DNA from: Bin127 sp965243235 | GTDB taxonomy: Bacteria > Chloroflexota > Dehalococcoidia > Lucifugimonadales > Lucifugimonadaceae | Length of the DNA: 64,000 nucleotides | Direction: 5' to 3' | Assembly: GCA_965243235.1 (NCBI GenBank) | Contig: CBDEUI010000004.1 | Coordinates: forward strand, 1,054,001-1,118,000 | Part shown: one piece after another, positions 1 through 8,443 of the stretch | Position numbering within the stretch: the stretch's first letter is position 1 | Layout: every line of letters starts with the position of its first letter | Translations under genes and position numbers: made by a program | Notes under the pieces: generated by a model | The model's database searches: none | The model's input: only the letters and a program-made list of their open reading frames with translations | Told to the model about the DNA's origin: nothing

Positions 1-180
1 ATGTTAGAACGCACTCCTGAGCGGATCATCGAACTGGCTGTCAGAGGCATGTTGCCCAAGAACAAGCTTGGACGCAAGATGTTGACCCGATTGAAGGTCT
101 ACGCTGGTCCGGAGCATCCCCACTCAGCGCAAGTTATCGGCTCTGAGCGTGCCGAGATGCGAGAAGCAAGCGAGCAATAG
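1..180 (+). CDS. rplM: 50S ribosomal protein L13 (C-terminal part)
   Basis: The window opens inside this gene; 59 codons and a TAG stop remain. The readable part carries the L13 C-terminal signature: ERIIELAVRGMLP, then a basic KNKLGRKM stretch, and YAGPEHPH near the end. L13 is an early-assembling protein of the large ribosomal subunit. An in-frame ATG happens to be the first codon in the window, but it is internal: full L13 is about 145 residues. rpsI follows about 106 bases downstream, the usual bacterial rplM-rpsI pairing. Confidence 0.93.
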   Translation: MLERTPERIIELAVRGMLPKNKLGRKMLTRLKVYAGPEHPHSAQVIGSERAEMREASEQ

Positions 181-212
181 ACTCATTGTCGGACAATTTC
201 GTGGGAAGCCCA

Positions 213-256
213 ACAGATAGTCCATTCTTCAAGTCCGCGAACGCGAGACTATCTGT
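213..256 (+). promoter_or_regulatory. Intercistronic 10-bp hairpin between rplM and rpsI
   Basis: ACAGATAGTC at 213-222 is perfectly complementary to GACTATCTGT at 247-256, leaving a 24-base loop. No T-run follows, so simple intrinsic termination is unlikely. The hairpin ends about 18 bases before the GAGGAG Shine-Dalgarno of rpsI. It could be a processing or translational-coupling element; that is inference. Confidence 0.4.
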
Positions 257-286
257 GCGTTGATATGACCGCTTGAGGAGCGCAAC

Positions 287-694
287 TTGACTACCGAAAC
301 CGAGAACACCAACTACTACTACGGCACTGGCCGACGTAAGACATCCATCGCCCGGGTCCGAGTTTACAATCGTGCAGGCGGCGTGACCGTCAACGGGAAA
401 CCGTTGAACGAAGCTATCTCAGTGGATCAATGGTTGTCGGATGCCCTGAAGCCGTTGGCTGTTACTGAACTCTCAGGCAAGGTTTCGGTAGTGGCAAAGA
501 CTCAAGGCGGCGGTACCCACGGGCAAGCGGTCGCCCTATCTCACGGCTTGGCGCGAGCCTTAATTGCCTTCGACCCGCAGTTGAGGCCCGTATTGAAGAG
601 CCACAAACTCTTGACCCGCGATCCTAGAATGCGTGAATCGAAGAAGTACGGTCTCAAACGGGCACGCAAAGCACCGCAGTACACCAAACGTTAA
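287..694 (+). CDS. rpsI: 30S ribosomal protein S9
   Basis: This 135-residue protein is a complete S9 of the small ribosomal subunit, whose C-terminal tail reaches toward the P-site tRNA. Diagnostic segments are YYGTGRRKTSIARVR near residue 10, GGGTHGQAVALSHGLARAL in the middle, and a basic tail ending in the family-typical KR. The start is TTG: it follows a GAGGAG Shine-Dalgarno (275-280) by 6 bases, and no in-frame ATG or GTG fits. It is downstream of rplM, as in most bacteria. Confidence 0.96.
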   Translation: MTTETENTNYYYGTGRRKTSIARVRVYNRAGGVTVNGKPLNEAISVDQWLSDALKPLAVTELSGKVSVVAKTQGGGTHGQAVALSHGLARALIAFDPQLRPVLKSHKLLTRDPRMRESKKYGLKRARKAPQYTKR

Positions 695-828
695 ATTCCG
701 CTTCTACGTATGTCGTTTTGATGCGCGACTGCTCGATGCACACGCCGCGCTGGAATTGAACAATCTTGCATCGGAAACGTAGCATTTCAGCTATGCGGAA
801 TCGCACAATCCTCAGTAGGAAGCTATGT

Positions 829-2247
829 ATGCCTGTACCCGCGCGCCCAATTATGAGGCGTCTCAGTCTTTGGGGCGTCGTCTTGACGTTGTCAGCATTG
901 ATAGCCGTCGGCATTGTCGGAATGGAAAACCGCAACAGTCGATCAGTCGATGCACAAGCTATTGTCCCTCCAGTCTTTCCAGCCATAGTGTTTAACGGAA
1001 ACGTGACCATTAACGGAGAACAACCGGGCTACACCGGTTTTGAGATTACGGCCAGGATAGGTGACAAATGGGAATCCCCGGCCGTCGTGGTCGGTGGATT
1101 ACCCGACAGACCCTCGCAATATGCGCACCTCATCGTGGCGCCTCCCGAAACTCTGGATTTGATCGGTTCTCAGATCGAATTTTGGCTCGAAGGACAAGTG
1201 CTTTCAACCACCACAAATTGGTACGCAGTGATCAATGAATTTTCTGGTGAGGTCTGCGGCGGATGCACTTGGACATTCCCGATCCTCCGAGAAGTCGATC
1301 TAGACTTCCCGAACCTTCCTGAAGCAACACCCACGGTCACACCCACGTACACCCCTTCGCCTGAGATCCTCAGACCCGCCTTCTTCACGGGCAAGGCGAG
1401 AACGCCAAAAGGTCCATTGCCCGAGGGATCAGAAATCTACGCCGTCGTCGGCTCCGATTTCCGGACTGCAAACATCCCAGTATTCGGCGGTGAGTACTTC
1501 ATCACTATCGATGTCGTAGACAAGAAGTATCGAGACGCACCAGTCGTGTTCTATCTCATCGATCGAAACGACCCAACCGGCGCACCACGCTTCCTAGAGG
1601 CACAAACGCCCCCAGGAGCGTTTGTTGGAGGGGAACAATTCGAAAACTTCCCGTTGATCTTCCCTGACCTGTTGCCTACGTTCACACCAACACCGACGCC
1701 GACGGATACGCCAACCATTACACCGACGCCGACAGATACCGCGACCCCAACCGAAACCCCTACGCCGGCTCCAACCGCAACGCATACGCCGACACCTACA
1801 CCTACAGAGACGTACACGCCGACACCGACCAACACTCCGACATCCGTGCCAACCAACACTCCGACACTGACGCCAACGATTGCGCCAACCGTAGTGCCGT
1901 CCCCGACGCCAACTGCCGTCCCCACGGCAACACCAACGCCCGAGCCAACGCGTACTCCGCGCCCGACGACAGCCGCTGGAGAGCCGACTAGTGCAGTAGC
2001 GACGATTGTGAGACCGACGCAATTCGTTCCAGAAGTTAACGTAAACGCGACCGAGACATCTCCCGATGAAAACGGAGGATCCGGGTTCTGCAACGCAACT
2101 CCTAACCAAAACGGCGGTATCGAAGCCACATTGCCGTTCGGGATTGTGGCGCTTCTAAGCGTCTTCGCTTGGCGCATAGCTTTCATGCGTAGCAAAGAAG
2201 ATCACGAACTTGATGCCAAAGATAAGTCTGTCCTGAATCAGACCTAG
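829..2247 (+). CDS. Thr/Pro-stalked surface protein, two-domain, membrane anchored (paralogue 1)
   Basis: No named family is recognised. The N-terminus has a hydrophobic signal/anchor (about LWGVVLTLSALIAVGIVG). Two related beta-rich domains follow; the first begins at FNGNVTINGE and the second at FFTGKARTPKG. A long Thr/Pro stalk (TPTPTDTPT-like) comes next, then a hydrophobic C-terminal segment followed by Arg, suggesting a membrane or sorting anchor. A longer frame opens at 766, but ATG 829 has an AGGA/TAGGAAG Shine-Dalgarno at the right distance; ATG 853 is also possible. The next gene starts 13 bases downstream and is a clear paralogue, so this is a tandem duplication. I infer a protein displayed outside the membrane on an extended stalk. 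Confidence 0.7.
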   Translation: MPVPARPIMRRLSLWGVVLTLSALIAVGIVGMENRNSRSVDAQAIVPPVFPAIVFNGNVTINGEQPGYTGFEITARIGDKWESPAVVVGGLPDRPSQYAHLIVAPPETLDLIGSQIEFWLEGQVLSTTTNWYAVINEFSGEVCGGCTWTFPILREVDLDFPNLPEATPTVTPTYTPSPEILRPAFFTGKARTPKGPLPEGSEIYAVVGSDFRTANIPVFGGEYFITIDVVDKKYRDAPVVFYLIDRNDPTGAPRFLEAQTPPGAFVGGEQFENFPLIFPDLLPTFTPTPTPTDTPTITPTPTDTATPTETPTPAPTATHTPTPTPTETYTPTPTNTPTSVPTNTPTLTPTIAPTVVPSPTPTAVPTATPTPEPTRTPRPTTAAGEPTSAVATIVRPTQFVPEVNVNATETSPDENGGSGFCNATPNQNGGIEATLPFGIVALLSVFAWRIAFMRSKEDHELDAKDKSVLNQT

Positions 2248-2260
2248 TGAGGTAAGCCGA

Positions 2261-3688
2261 ATGTACTACTCGACCGAGCGCGACAACACCGAGAATCAGC
2301 GTCCCACTAACACTTCCACGAAGGTTGGATTCCGGAACCGATTGCGGGAGAGAAGTACCCACGCTGGGACATTCACGTTCGGTTTCCTATTGATAACAGC
2401 CATCGCGATGGCTGCCACGATGCTTGGCGCACGCGACGACGCTCAAGCACAATCGTCCCAGTTGCCTCCGCAACTTGCTGCAGTGATTTTCGACGGTCGA
2501 GTCACAGTCGCAGGTTCGCCTTTCGACTTGGAAGGCCTGACCCTCTACGCTAAGGTCGGCGATTGGATCTCGGACCCCGTAACACTCGGCGACGGCACCC
2601 CTGATCTCAATGGCTTTGAAGACCTCACCGTCAGCCCTCCCGCTGAACTCCTCGGCCAGGAGGTGAAATTCCTGCTCGGTGGCACGGTCGAATCCACGAC
2701 GACCGACTACTACGCGATCATCGCTCCAGACGGAAGCATCTTGATAAACGAACCGATCGGTCTCCCGATTTTCAGGACCGTACAACTCGATTTCCCGTCC
2801 TTCCCCGAAGCGACCGCGCCGACACCTGTTCCATCGGACGGGCAACCTGGTACCGCTCAACCTAGTGGCCCGGCGGTGACGATATTCTCAGGTCAAGCAT
2901 TTACTCAGGGCGTCCCCGTGCCTGATGGATATCAAGTCTTCGCAGTTATCGGCAATATGCCAACCGACAAAGTCACGGTTATTGGTGGAACCTACAACCT
3001 CGCCGTTAACACCAGTGACAACAGCTTGAACGGCTCTCTGATTAAGTTCTTCTTGGTTGATAAGGGCGACCCAACCAACCCGAACAAGACTCTCGAAGCA
3101 GAGACCCCCGGCGTATTCACTGCCGGTCAATCAGCCGAGGTCCGTCTTGTATTCCCCGCGCTCGCACCCACTCCAACGCCGGAACCAACTGCGACCTACA
3201 CCCCAGAGCCGACTGCGACACCCGAACCCACCGCGACACCTGAACCGACGGCAACTCCGGTACCGCCGACTGCGACGCCTGAACCCACAGCAACTCCGGT
3301 GCCTCCAACGGCAACTCCGATCCCGCCGACTGCGACGCCTGAACCCACAGCAACTCCGGTGCCTCCGACGGCAACTCCGATCCCGCCGACCGCGACACCT
3401 GAACCCACAGCAACCCCGGTCCCGCCGACCGCTACACCGGTCCCGCCGACCGCGACGCCAGTGCCGCCAACAGCAACTCCGGTACCTCCGACGGCAACCC
3501 CGATCCCGCCGACTGCGACACCAGTACCGCCGACCGAGGTCCCCCCGACAGTGGCACCAGAACCGAGAGATACTGGTGGCGGATTCAACGCAACCCTGCC
3601 GCTAGCGATCATCCTCGTGCTCGTACTGCTCGGAGTCGCTGGATACTTCGGATGGCAATACACCCGGAAGTCCAGTGAGGACTCATAA
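2261..3688 (+). CDS. Thr/Pro-stalked surface protein, two-domain, membrane anchored (paralogue 2)
   Basis: This 475-residue protein has the same architecture as its upstream neighbour. It has an N-terminal hydrophobic signal/anchor ending near DDAQAQ and two related domains, starting at IFDGRVTVAGS and IFSGQAFTQG. Each domain shows the (A)VIGN/KVGD and FFL/FLLGG motifs shared with the neighbour. A PT-rich stalk of about 120 residues follows, with 20-residue repeats built on TATPVPPTATPIPP. The protein ends with a clear transmembrane helix (LAIILVLVLLGVAGYFGW) and a short basic tail. It is 13 bases from paralogue 1 and followed by a strong bidirectional terminator, so the two form one transcription unit. 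The function is unknown; an envelope role is inferred from topology. Confidence 0.75.
   Translation: MYYSTERDNTENQRPTNTSTKVGFRNRLRERSTHAGTFTFGFLLITAIAMAATMLGARDDAQAQSSQLPPQLAAVIFDGRVTVAGSPFDLEGLTLYAKVGDWISDPVTLGDGTPDLNGFEDLTVSPPAELLGQEVKFLLGGTVESTTTDYYAIIAPDGSILINEPIGLPIFRTVQLDFPSFPEATAPTPVPSDGQPGTAQPSGPAVTIFSGQAFTQGVPVPDGYQVFAVIGNMPTDKVTVIGGTYNLAVNTSDNSLNGSLIKFFLVDKGDPTNPNKTLEAETPGVFTAGQSAEVRLVFPALAPTPTPEPTATYTPEPTATPEPTATPEPTATPVPPTATPEPTATPVPPTATPIPPTATPEPTATPVPPTATPIPPTATPEPTATPVPPTATPVPPTATPVPPTATPVPPTATPIPPTATPVPPTEVPPTVAPEPRDTGGGFNATLPLAIILVLVLLGVAGYFGWQYTRKSSEDS
3241..3420 (+). repeat. Tandem 60-bp repeat encoding the PT-rich stalk
   Basis: Three successive 60-base units (3241-3300, 3301-3360, 3361-3420) are nearly identical and keep frame, each encoding 20 residues of TATPEPTATPVPPTATPIPP type. 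Shorter, less regular PT units continue on both sides, roughly 3170-3545. Such repeats can change number by slippage and so alter stalk length. Confidence 0.85.
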
Positions 3689-3724
3689 TCGGATAATCCG
3701 ATAACAAACCAGTCCCTAAACAGA

Positions 3725-3755
3725 GCGACCGCCGAGATGACCTCCCGGCGGTCGC
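3725..3755. terminator. Bidirectional intrinsic terminator
   Basis: GCGACCGCCG (3725-3734) pairs perfectly with CGGCGGTCGC (3746-3755) across an 11-base loop, followed by TTCATTTA. It lies between the convergent surface-protein gene and the MBL-fold gene and can serve both strands. Confidence 0.8.
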
Positions 3756-3777
3756 TTCATTTAGGAACTAACTAATC

Positions 3778-4422
3778 TTACGCCCGCGGACGCAGCACCA
3801 CGAGCTGGCGGTCTGCCGGCAATGAGCTTCTCGTCACGCTGACTCGCAACTGCGGCTCATTGCTCATCTGATCGCTGCCGGTCTCCCCAAGCAACGACTT
3901 AAGTTTTTCACCGGGTTCGCTACTACCTGCCACGAGACCATTCACAAATACGTATGACGGATCCAAGGCCCCGATGATTGAGGACAACTCCTTGACATCC
4001 ATCTGCAACCTGGCAACATCCAGCAACAAGACATCTACGCTACCGATGCGCTGCGCGGTCCGTGCATCCGGCGACGATTTCGCCAATCCCAGCATGTAAA
4101 CCGCCAATCCCTCGGCGTCGATCCGGAACGAGGTAATCGTCTTCTTCGATTCCGACTCGGGGTCCGCGGGTAATGCAATGCCGCGCAATCCCAAATCGCC
4201 AATCTCGTATTCGCCCGGATGCGAAATCGTATCCTTACCGCCCACCTGATTGCGAAACGAAGATGCGCGAGGTTTGCTCTGCAAAATCGCGGTGATCACG
4301 GTGTCGTCAGCCGCAGATGAAGGTACGAATATCGCTTCCTCCTCGTCGGCAGGATCGCAGATCACTGAACCGGAGGCAGTTTTCACCAGAAACGCGTTCT
4401 GTCCGTTGAGAGATATCTCCAT
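3778..4422 (-). CDS. MBL-fold protein lacking the usual metal motif
   Basis: Read from ATG 4422, the 214-residue product begins MEISLNGQNAFLVK, like the first strand of the UPF0173-type metallo-beta-lactamase-fold family, and contains ISHPGEYEIGDLGLRGI, typical of a Chloroflexota branch of that family. I do not see the HxHxDH metal signature: where metal-binding members have GHS/GHA, this one has NGQNAF. The frame stays open upstream to 4599, but the family N-terminus favours 4422. It probably has a non-hydrolytic or altered role. It is convergent with the surface genes and divergent from the DUF488 gene. Confidence 0.6.
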   Translation of the reverse strand: MEISLNGQNAFLVKTASGSVICDPADEEEAIFVPSSAADDTVITAILQSKPRASSFRNQVGGKDTISHPGEYEIGDLGLRGIALPADPESESKKTITSFRIDAEGLAVYMLGLAKSSPDARTAQRIGSVDVLLLDVARLQMDVKELSSIIGALDPSYVFVNGLVAGSSEPGEKLKSLLGETGSDQMSNEPQLRVSVTRSSLPADRQLVVLRPRA

Positions 4423-4551
4423 AAAATTGTTGGGTCTCCGTTGAAGCGTGAGAATCTTAACTACGGTATTGAGTGTACTTCGCACGTAACCGCACTGTTG
4501 CGACTTACAATCATGCGACTCCTCAACCGTACAAAAAACCGTTACTAGGGC

Positions 4552-5055
4552 ATGAACAAAACCGTTCCCATCATCTACACAATCGGTCACAGTAATCACA
4601 CTTGGGAACGATTTGCCGAGTTGCTTGCTCCGTATGAGATCGATTTGCTGGTCGATGTTAGATCGTATCCTCGATCACGCTTTGCGCCTTGGTCGAACCG
4701 CGATCGGATTGAATGCAGCCTTGCGCGGATCAGAGTGCAATATCTATGGAAAGGCAATTGCCTCGGCGGCATGCCGAGAGGTCCAAGCACGTCAAAGGAC
4801 CCCGAAACTAAGTCCGTTGGCGAATGGTACGAACAGAGAGCCAGAGAGGCTGATTTCGAAGCTGGGATTGTAGAAGTTTCCCGACTGGCGAGAGGGAAAC
4901 GACTAGTGGTTATGTGTTCCGAAGGGGATGCATCGCGGTGTCATCGTTCGCTACTCCTAGCACCGAAACTCATCCGTGAAGGTTGCGAACTCCTACACAT
5001 CAATCCGAAAGGCTTCGGGACTTCCGCCCAATTGTTGATGGAGTTAAAACAGTAG
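4552..5055 (+). CDS. DUF488 family protein
   Basis: This 167-residue protein matches DUF488: IYTIGHSNHTWERF at the start, LLVDVRSYPRSRFAPWSNRDRI, LGGMP, and the C-terminal VVMCSEGDASRCHRSLL. The conserved Cys/Arg-containing CSE..ASRCHR segment is thought to form the putative active or nucleotide site. The biochemical role of the family is not established. The length is normal. It is transcribed divergently from the MBL-fold gene, with hrcA following after about 145 bases. Confidence 0.88.
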   Translation: MNKTVPIIYTIGHSNHTWERFAELLAPYEIDLLVDVRSYPRSRFAPWSNRDRIECSLARIRVQYLWKGNCLGGMPRGPSTSKDPETKSVGEWYEQRAREADFEAGIVEVSRLARGKRLVVMCSEGDASRCHRSLLLAPKLIREGCELLHINPKGFGTSAQLLMELKQ

Positions 5056-5201
5056 CGAGCGAGGCGCGCTAATGGCGCATTAGGGCGTGCGGTGTTAGAT
5101 TCTGTAAGTATGGAGCGTGGCTCCAATCTGGCGAACAGTTGGCACACCATCCAACGCTTTGATGGTTGAACCAGCGCTGTGGTTACCCTCACTTTCTCGA
5201 T

Positions 5202-6239
5202 ATGGCTCTGCCTGAACGAAGAAACACAATCCTAACCTTCATCGTTGACGACTACATCTCGACAGCGATACCGGTTTCTTCCAACGCGGTCGCCAATTCT
5301 GGCGGCTTCAACGTCAGCAGCGCAACTATCCGCAATGAGATGGGTGTTCTCATCGACGAAGGCTACCTGTTACGACCGCATCCGTCATCGGGCGCGGTTC
5401 CGTCTGAAAAAGGCTATCGACATTTCGTCGGAGAACTAGATAAATCATCACAACCTCCCGACAACTTAGTGACGCTGCTACAGCATCAGACAGAAGTCGA
5501 GCCAGATGACGTCGATGCATGGGTTCAGGTAACCGCATCAGTGATCGCCGATCTGATCGGCGCGCTTGCGTTCATCACTGCACCGCGCGCACAAATGCCT
5601 AATGTCAAGCAGATCGAACTCTTGAAACTGCACGACATGTTGATCATGTTGGTGCTTGTTTTGCAAGAGGCCCGGGTTTACCGACAACTCATCGAGCTCG
5701 AACAGGCTATTCCTGATCCGATGCTCGAACGAACTCGAAACAAAGTATCCGCAGAAGTTTCAGGCAAACGCGTAGAAGAACTTGTCGCAACCCGCGATCG
5801 TGAAGACATCCAGAACGATTTCGAACGGCAGGTTTGGCAAGCAACCATCGAAGCACTGGTTCACGCCGAATCTGTCCCCGGCGTGAGATACATGAGCGGC
5901 TTCCGACACTTCATGTCAGACCCTGAGTTGGCCGCACAACCTGAGAAAGGGGCATTAGCTCTCTCGGCCCTCGAAAACGACGACGCGTTTGCAGACCTGA
6001 CTTCCGGAGTGACGTACGGTGCCCAGCCGGTCGTAGCGATCGGCTCTGACAATGCCCGTCCTGAGCTGTGTGACTACAGTCTAATAATGTGCGGATACGG
6101 CGGTGCTGTAAACGCCAGAGGCGTCGTCGGACTGATTTCCCCGATGCGCACCGCGTATGATCGCGCAATCCCTACAGTCAGCTTCGCCGCCGAAACATTG
6201 GACGCAATGGTCAATCGTGGCGACCCTAGACTTGACTGA
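5202..6239 (+). CDS. hrcA: Heat-inducible transcription repressor HrcA
   Basis: The 345-residue product fits HrcA, the repressor that binds CIRCE operators upstream of heat-shock genes. The N-terminal winged helix is clear: LPERRNTILTFIVDDYI, VSSATIRNEMGVLIDEGYLLRPHPSSGAVPSEKGYRHFV. The GAF-like middle and C-terminal regions include MPNVKQIELL and the closing GVVGLISPMRTAYDRAIPTV. The frame opens at 5166, but ATG 5202 (MALPERR) matches the family start. dnaJ, prmA and rsmE follow on the same strand. No CIRCE inverted repeat (TTAGCACTC-N9-GAGTGCTAA) is visible upstream. Confidence 0.92.
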   Translation: MALPERRNTILTFIVDDYISTAIPVSSNAVANSGGFNVSSATIRNEMGVLIDEGYLLRPHPSSGAVPSEKGYRHFVGELDKSSQPPDNLVTLLQHQTEVEPDDVDAWVQVTASVIADLIGALAFITAPRAQMPNVKQIELLKLHDMLIMLVLVLQEARVYRQLIELEQAIPDPMLERTRNKVSAEVSGKRVEELVATRDREDIQNDFERQVWQATIEALVHAESVPGVRYMSGFRHFMSDPELAAQPEKGALALSALENDDAFADLTSGVTYGAQPVVAIGSDNARPELCDYSLIMCGYGGAVNARGVVGLISPMRTAYDRAIPTVSFAAETLDAMVNRGDPRLD

Positions 6240-6286
6240 CGAATCGTCACATCTAGCACATCGAACCAAACAACGGCACCCAACCC

Positions 6287-7450
6287 ATGAGCGACAAACG
6301 CGACTACTACGAAGTTCTGGAGATTCCTCGTACCGCAAACGAGGAAGAAATCAAAAAAGCATTCCGACGCAAAGCCTTGCAGTACCACCCCGACCGAAAC
6401 CGCGAAGAGGGTGCCACCGAGCGTTTCAAGGAGATCAACGAGGCATACCAGATCCTCATCGATCCCGAGAGTCGTTCCCGTTACGATCGCTTCGGCCACC
6501 AAGGTGTTAACGGGCAGGCAGGTCGAGGATTCGAAGGCTTCAACGATTTCGGCGGGTTTGGCGACATCTTCGAATCGTTCTTCGGTGGCGCGGCCGGAAC
6601 TCGCAACCGAAGAGGCAGAGACGTCGAGTTGGCGCTGAGCGTGTCATTCCGGGACGCCATTTTCGGCACCAGCCGCGAGACCGACGTGATGCGACGGGAA
6701 ATTTGTTCCCGGTGCAGCGGCACCCGCGGCGAACCCGGCAGCGCAACCCACACGTGCCCGACTTGTAACGGCAGCGGCAACGTGCGACGCGCACAACGAA
6801 CCCTGTTCGGCAACTTCGAGCAAATCGGCGAATGCTCCACATGCCGCGGTTCTGGCACCAAAGTCGAACGCGCATGTACGCAGTGCGGCGCAACTGGCGT
6901 ATCCAACCACCGCCGCAAAATCTCCATCGACATCCCGCCCGGAGTTGACGATGGCACACGTATCGTTATGCGCGGACAAGGTGACGTGGGTGAATATGGT
7001 GGACACGCCGGCGATCTATACGTCCGTGTGCACGTCGAGCCCGACCGCGTTTTCACTCGTAGCGGCAACGACGTCTTGATCCGCGCAGAACTGAACGTCG
7101 TATCCGCCATGCTAGGCGGCATAATCACCGTGCCCACTTTGGAAGGTGACAAAGAAATAAGAATCCAGCCCGGGGTCCAGACTGGTCACCACGAAGTCAT
7201 TCGCGGCTTAGGTGTCCCCCGTTTGCGAAACGACGGGCCACGCGGCGACCAGATCGTGCAGATCGCCGTCATCACACCGCGATCCTTGACGCAAAAGCAA
7301 AAGAAACTCGTCCGAGAACTCGGCGAAACCATGCGTGAGACCGACGAAAGCGCCTTGGATCCGATCATTGTCCAGAACGAGGTCTCATACGGCACTCAAG
7401 GTAACGATGACTCGATTTGGAGCTGGCTCAAGGGTGCCTTCACGGGTTAG
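6287..7450 (+). CDS. dnaJ: Molecular chaperone DnaJ (Hsp40)
   Basis: This 387-residue type I J-protein stimulates DnaK ATPase and delivers substrates. The J domain has HPD at residues 34-36, followed by a Gly/Phe-rich linker (GGFGDIFESFFGG). The zinc-binding region has four CxxC motifs: CSRCSGTR, CPTCNGSG, CSTCRGSG and CTQCGATG. All eight Cys are present, but the first repeat lacks its usual GxG. The C-terminal substrate domains are complete. It lies 47 bases after hrcA and is followed by prmA, a classic heat-shock layout except that grpE and dnaK are not between hrcA and dnaJ. Confidence 0.96.
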   Translation: MSDKRDYYEVLEIPRTANEEEIKKAFRRKALQYHPDRNREEGATERFKEINEAYQILIDPESRSRYDRFGHQGVNGQAGRGFEGFNDFGGFGDIFESFFGGAAGTRNRRGRDVELALSVSFRDAIFGTSRETDVMRREICSRCSGTRGEPGSATHTCPTCNGSGNVRRAQRTLFGNFEQIGECSTCRGSGTKVERACTQCGATGVSNHRRKISIDIPPGVDDGTRIVMRGQGDVGEYGGHAGDLYVRVHVEPDRVFTRSGNDVLIRAELNVVSAMLGGIITVPTLEGDKEIRIQPGVQTGHHEVIRGLGVPRLRNDGPRGDQIVQIAVITPRSLTQKQKKLVRELGETMRETDESALDPIIVQNEVSYGTQGNDDSIWSWLKGAFTG

Positions 7451-7481
7451 ATAAACATGCAGGGACGCACAGCGAGTCAAC

Positions 7482-8441
7482 GTGCGTGATCCAGACGCCG
7501 AGAGTTGGTTTGAGATCAGCGTAAAACTACCGGCCGAATACGCTGAACCAATCACTCACCTCTTCACTACCTACGGCGATGGCCGGGTCTTCGTATCGCA
7601 ATCCGGTGACTGGGACGCCGATGATGTAGGTGGCGAGGCCAATCTGAGCGACGACGTCGCCGTGTTTTGCTACCTCAAAAACGACGATACGGTAGACAAC
7701 CGCAAGGAGATGATCAGGATCGGTCTACGACTGATGTCGGAGTTGACTGAAATGGAGCCGTATCGTGAGCGTATCGTCACTGCTGAGGAATGGGCTCACC
7801 AAACCTTTCCCACGATCCGCGTAGCCCATCGCATTACGATCTCGCCGTGGTCCTTAGAAGACGGCGTTCCACCAGACCCAGAAAACGACGACGTGCAAGT
7901 GTACCTGTCCCCAGGTTTAGCTTTCGGCACCGGGAATCATCCAACTACTCGGCTCTGCGTGAAGGGCATTGTCGAAGAAGCCGATGCAGACAATTTGACC
8001 GGAGCCCGAGTATTGGATGTAGGTTGCGGATCAGGAGTCCTCGCGATCGTCGCCCTGAAAATGGGCGCTACTGATGCGTGGTGCTTAGACATCGACGAAA
8101 CCGCTGTGCGGGCAGTCCAAAACAATCTAGTAATGTCCGGTGTATCAGAGCGCGCTCACGTATTGAGCGGCTCGGTACCCCATGCCGGGTTGCCTGACAT
8201 CAAATTTGACTACGTGTTGGCGAACATCACCTCTCGCGTCCTGATAGATCTAGCCGAAGCACTCGTCGATCAAGTCATTCCCGGTGGAACCATACTGGCG
8301 TCGGGCGTATTGGCCGAGCAATCAAAGGTAGTTCGCGAAGCATTCCTGAAAACGAGAGGCGTATCGATTTCGGAAACGCGACAAGATGGCGATTGGGTCA
8401 TGCTGCGCATAGTCAAGTCGAGTGACGAGACGAAATTCTAG
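7482..8441 (+). CDS. prmA: Ribosomal protein L11 methyltransferase
   Basis: PrmA trimethylates ribosomal protein L11 using S-adenosylmethionine. The 319-residue product has the family N-terminal domain (WFEISVKLPAEYAEPI) and a class I methyltransferase core: GLAFGTGNHPTTRLC, VLDVGCGSGVLAIVALKMGA, LDIDETAVRAVQNN and FDYVLANITSRVL. The asparagine-containing ANI motif is the substrate-site signature. The start is GTG at 7482, with only a weak Shine-Dalgarno. The gene sits between dnaJ and rsmE (2-base gap to rsmE), a commonly conserved cluster. Confidence 0.94.
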   Translation: MRDPDAESWFEISVKLPAEYAEPITHLFTTYGDGRVFVSQSGDWDADDVGGEANLSDDVAVFCYLKNDDTVDNRKEMIRIGLRLMSELTEMEPYRERIVTAEEWAHQTFPTIRVAHRITISPWSLEDGVPPDPENDDVQVYLSPGLAFGTGNHPTTRLCVKGIVEEADADNLTGARVLDVGCGSGVLAIVALKMGATDAWCLDIDETAVRAVQNNLVMSGVSERAHVLSGSVPHAGLPDIKFDYVLANITSRVLIDLAEALVDQVIPGGTILASGVLAEQSKVVREAFLKTRGVSISETRQDGDWVMLRIVKSSDETKF

Positions 8442-8443
8442 CC

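Noticed and set aside
1551..2195. Long antisense open frames opposite the PT-rich stalks (also 3196-3663)
   Set aside because: They are Val/Gly shadow translations of ACN/CCN-rich codons without ribosome sites or family resemblance.
3170..3545. Possible CRISPR or other repeat array
   Set aside because: The repeats are in-frame PT codons of the surface protein with no unique spacers.
5056..5201. CIRCE element before hrcA
   Set aside because: Short inverted repeats exist (such as ACCATC/GATGGT), but none has the CIRCE sequence or spacing.
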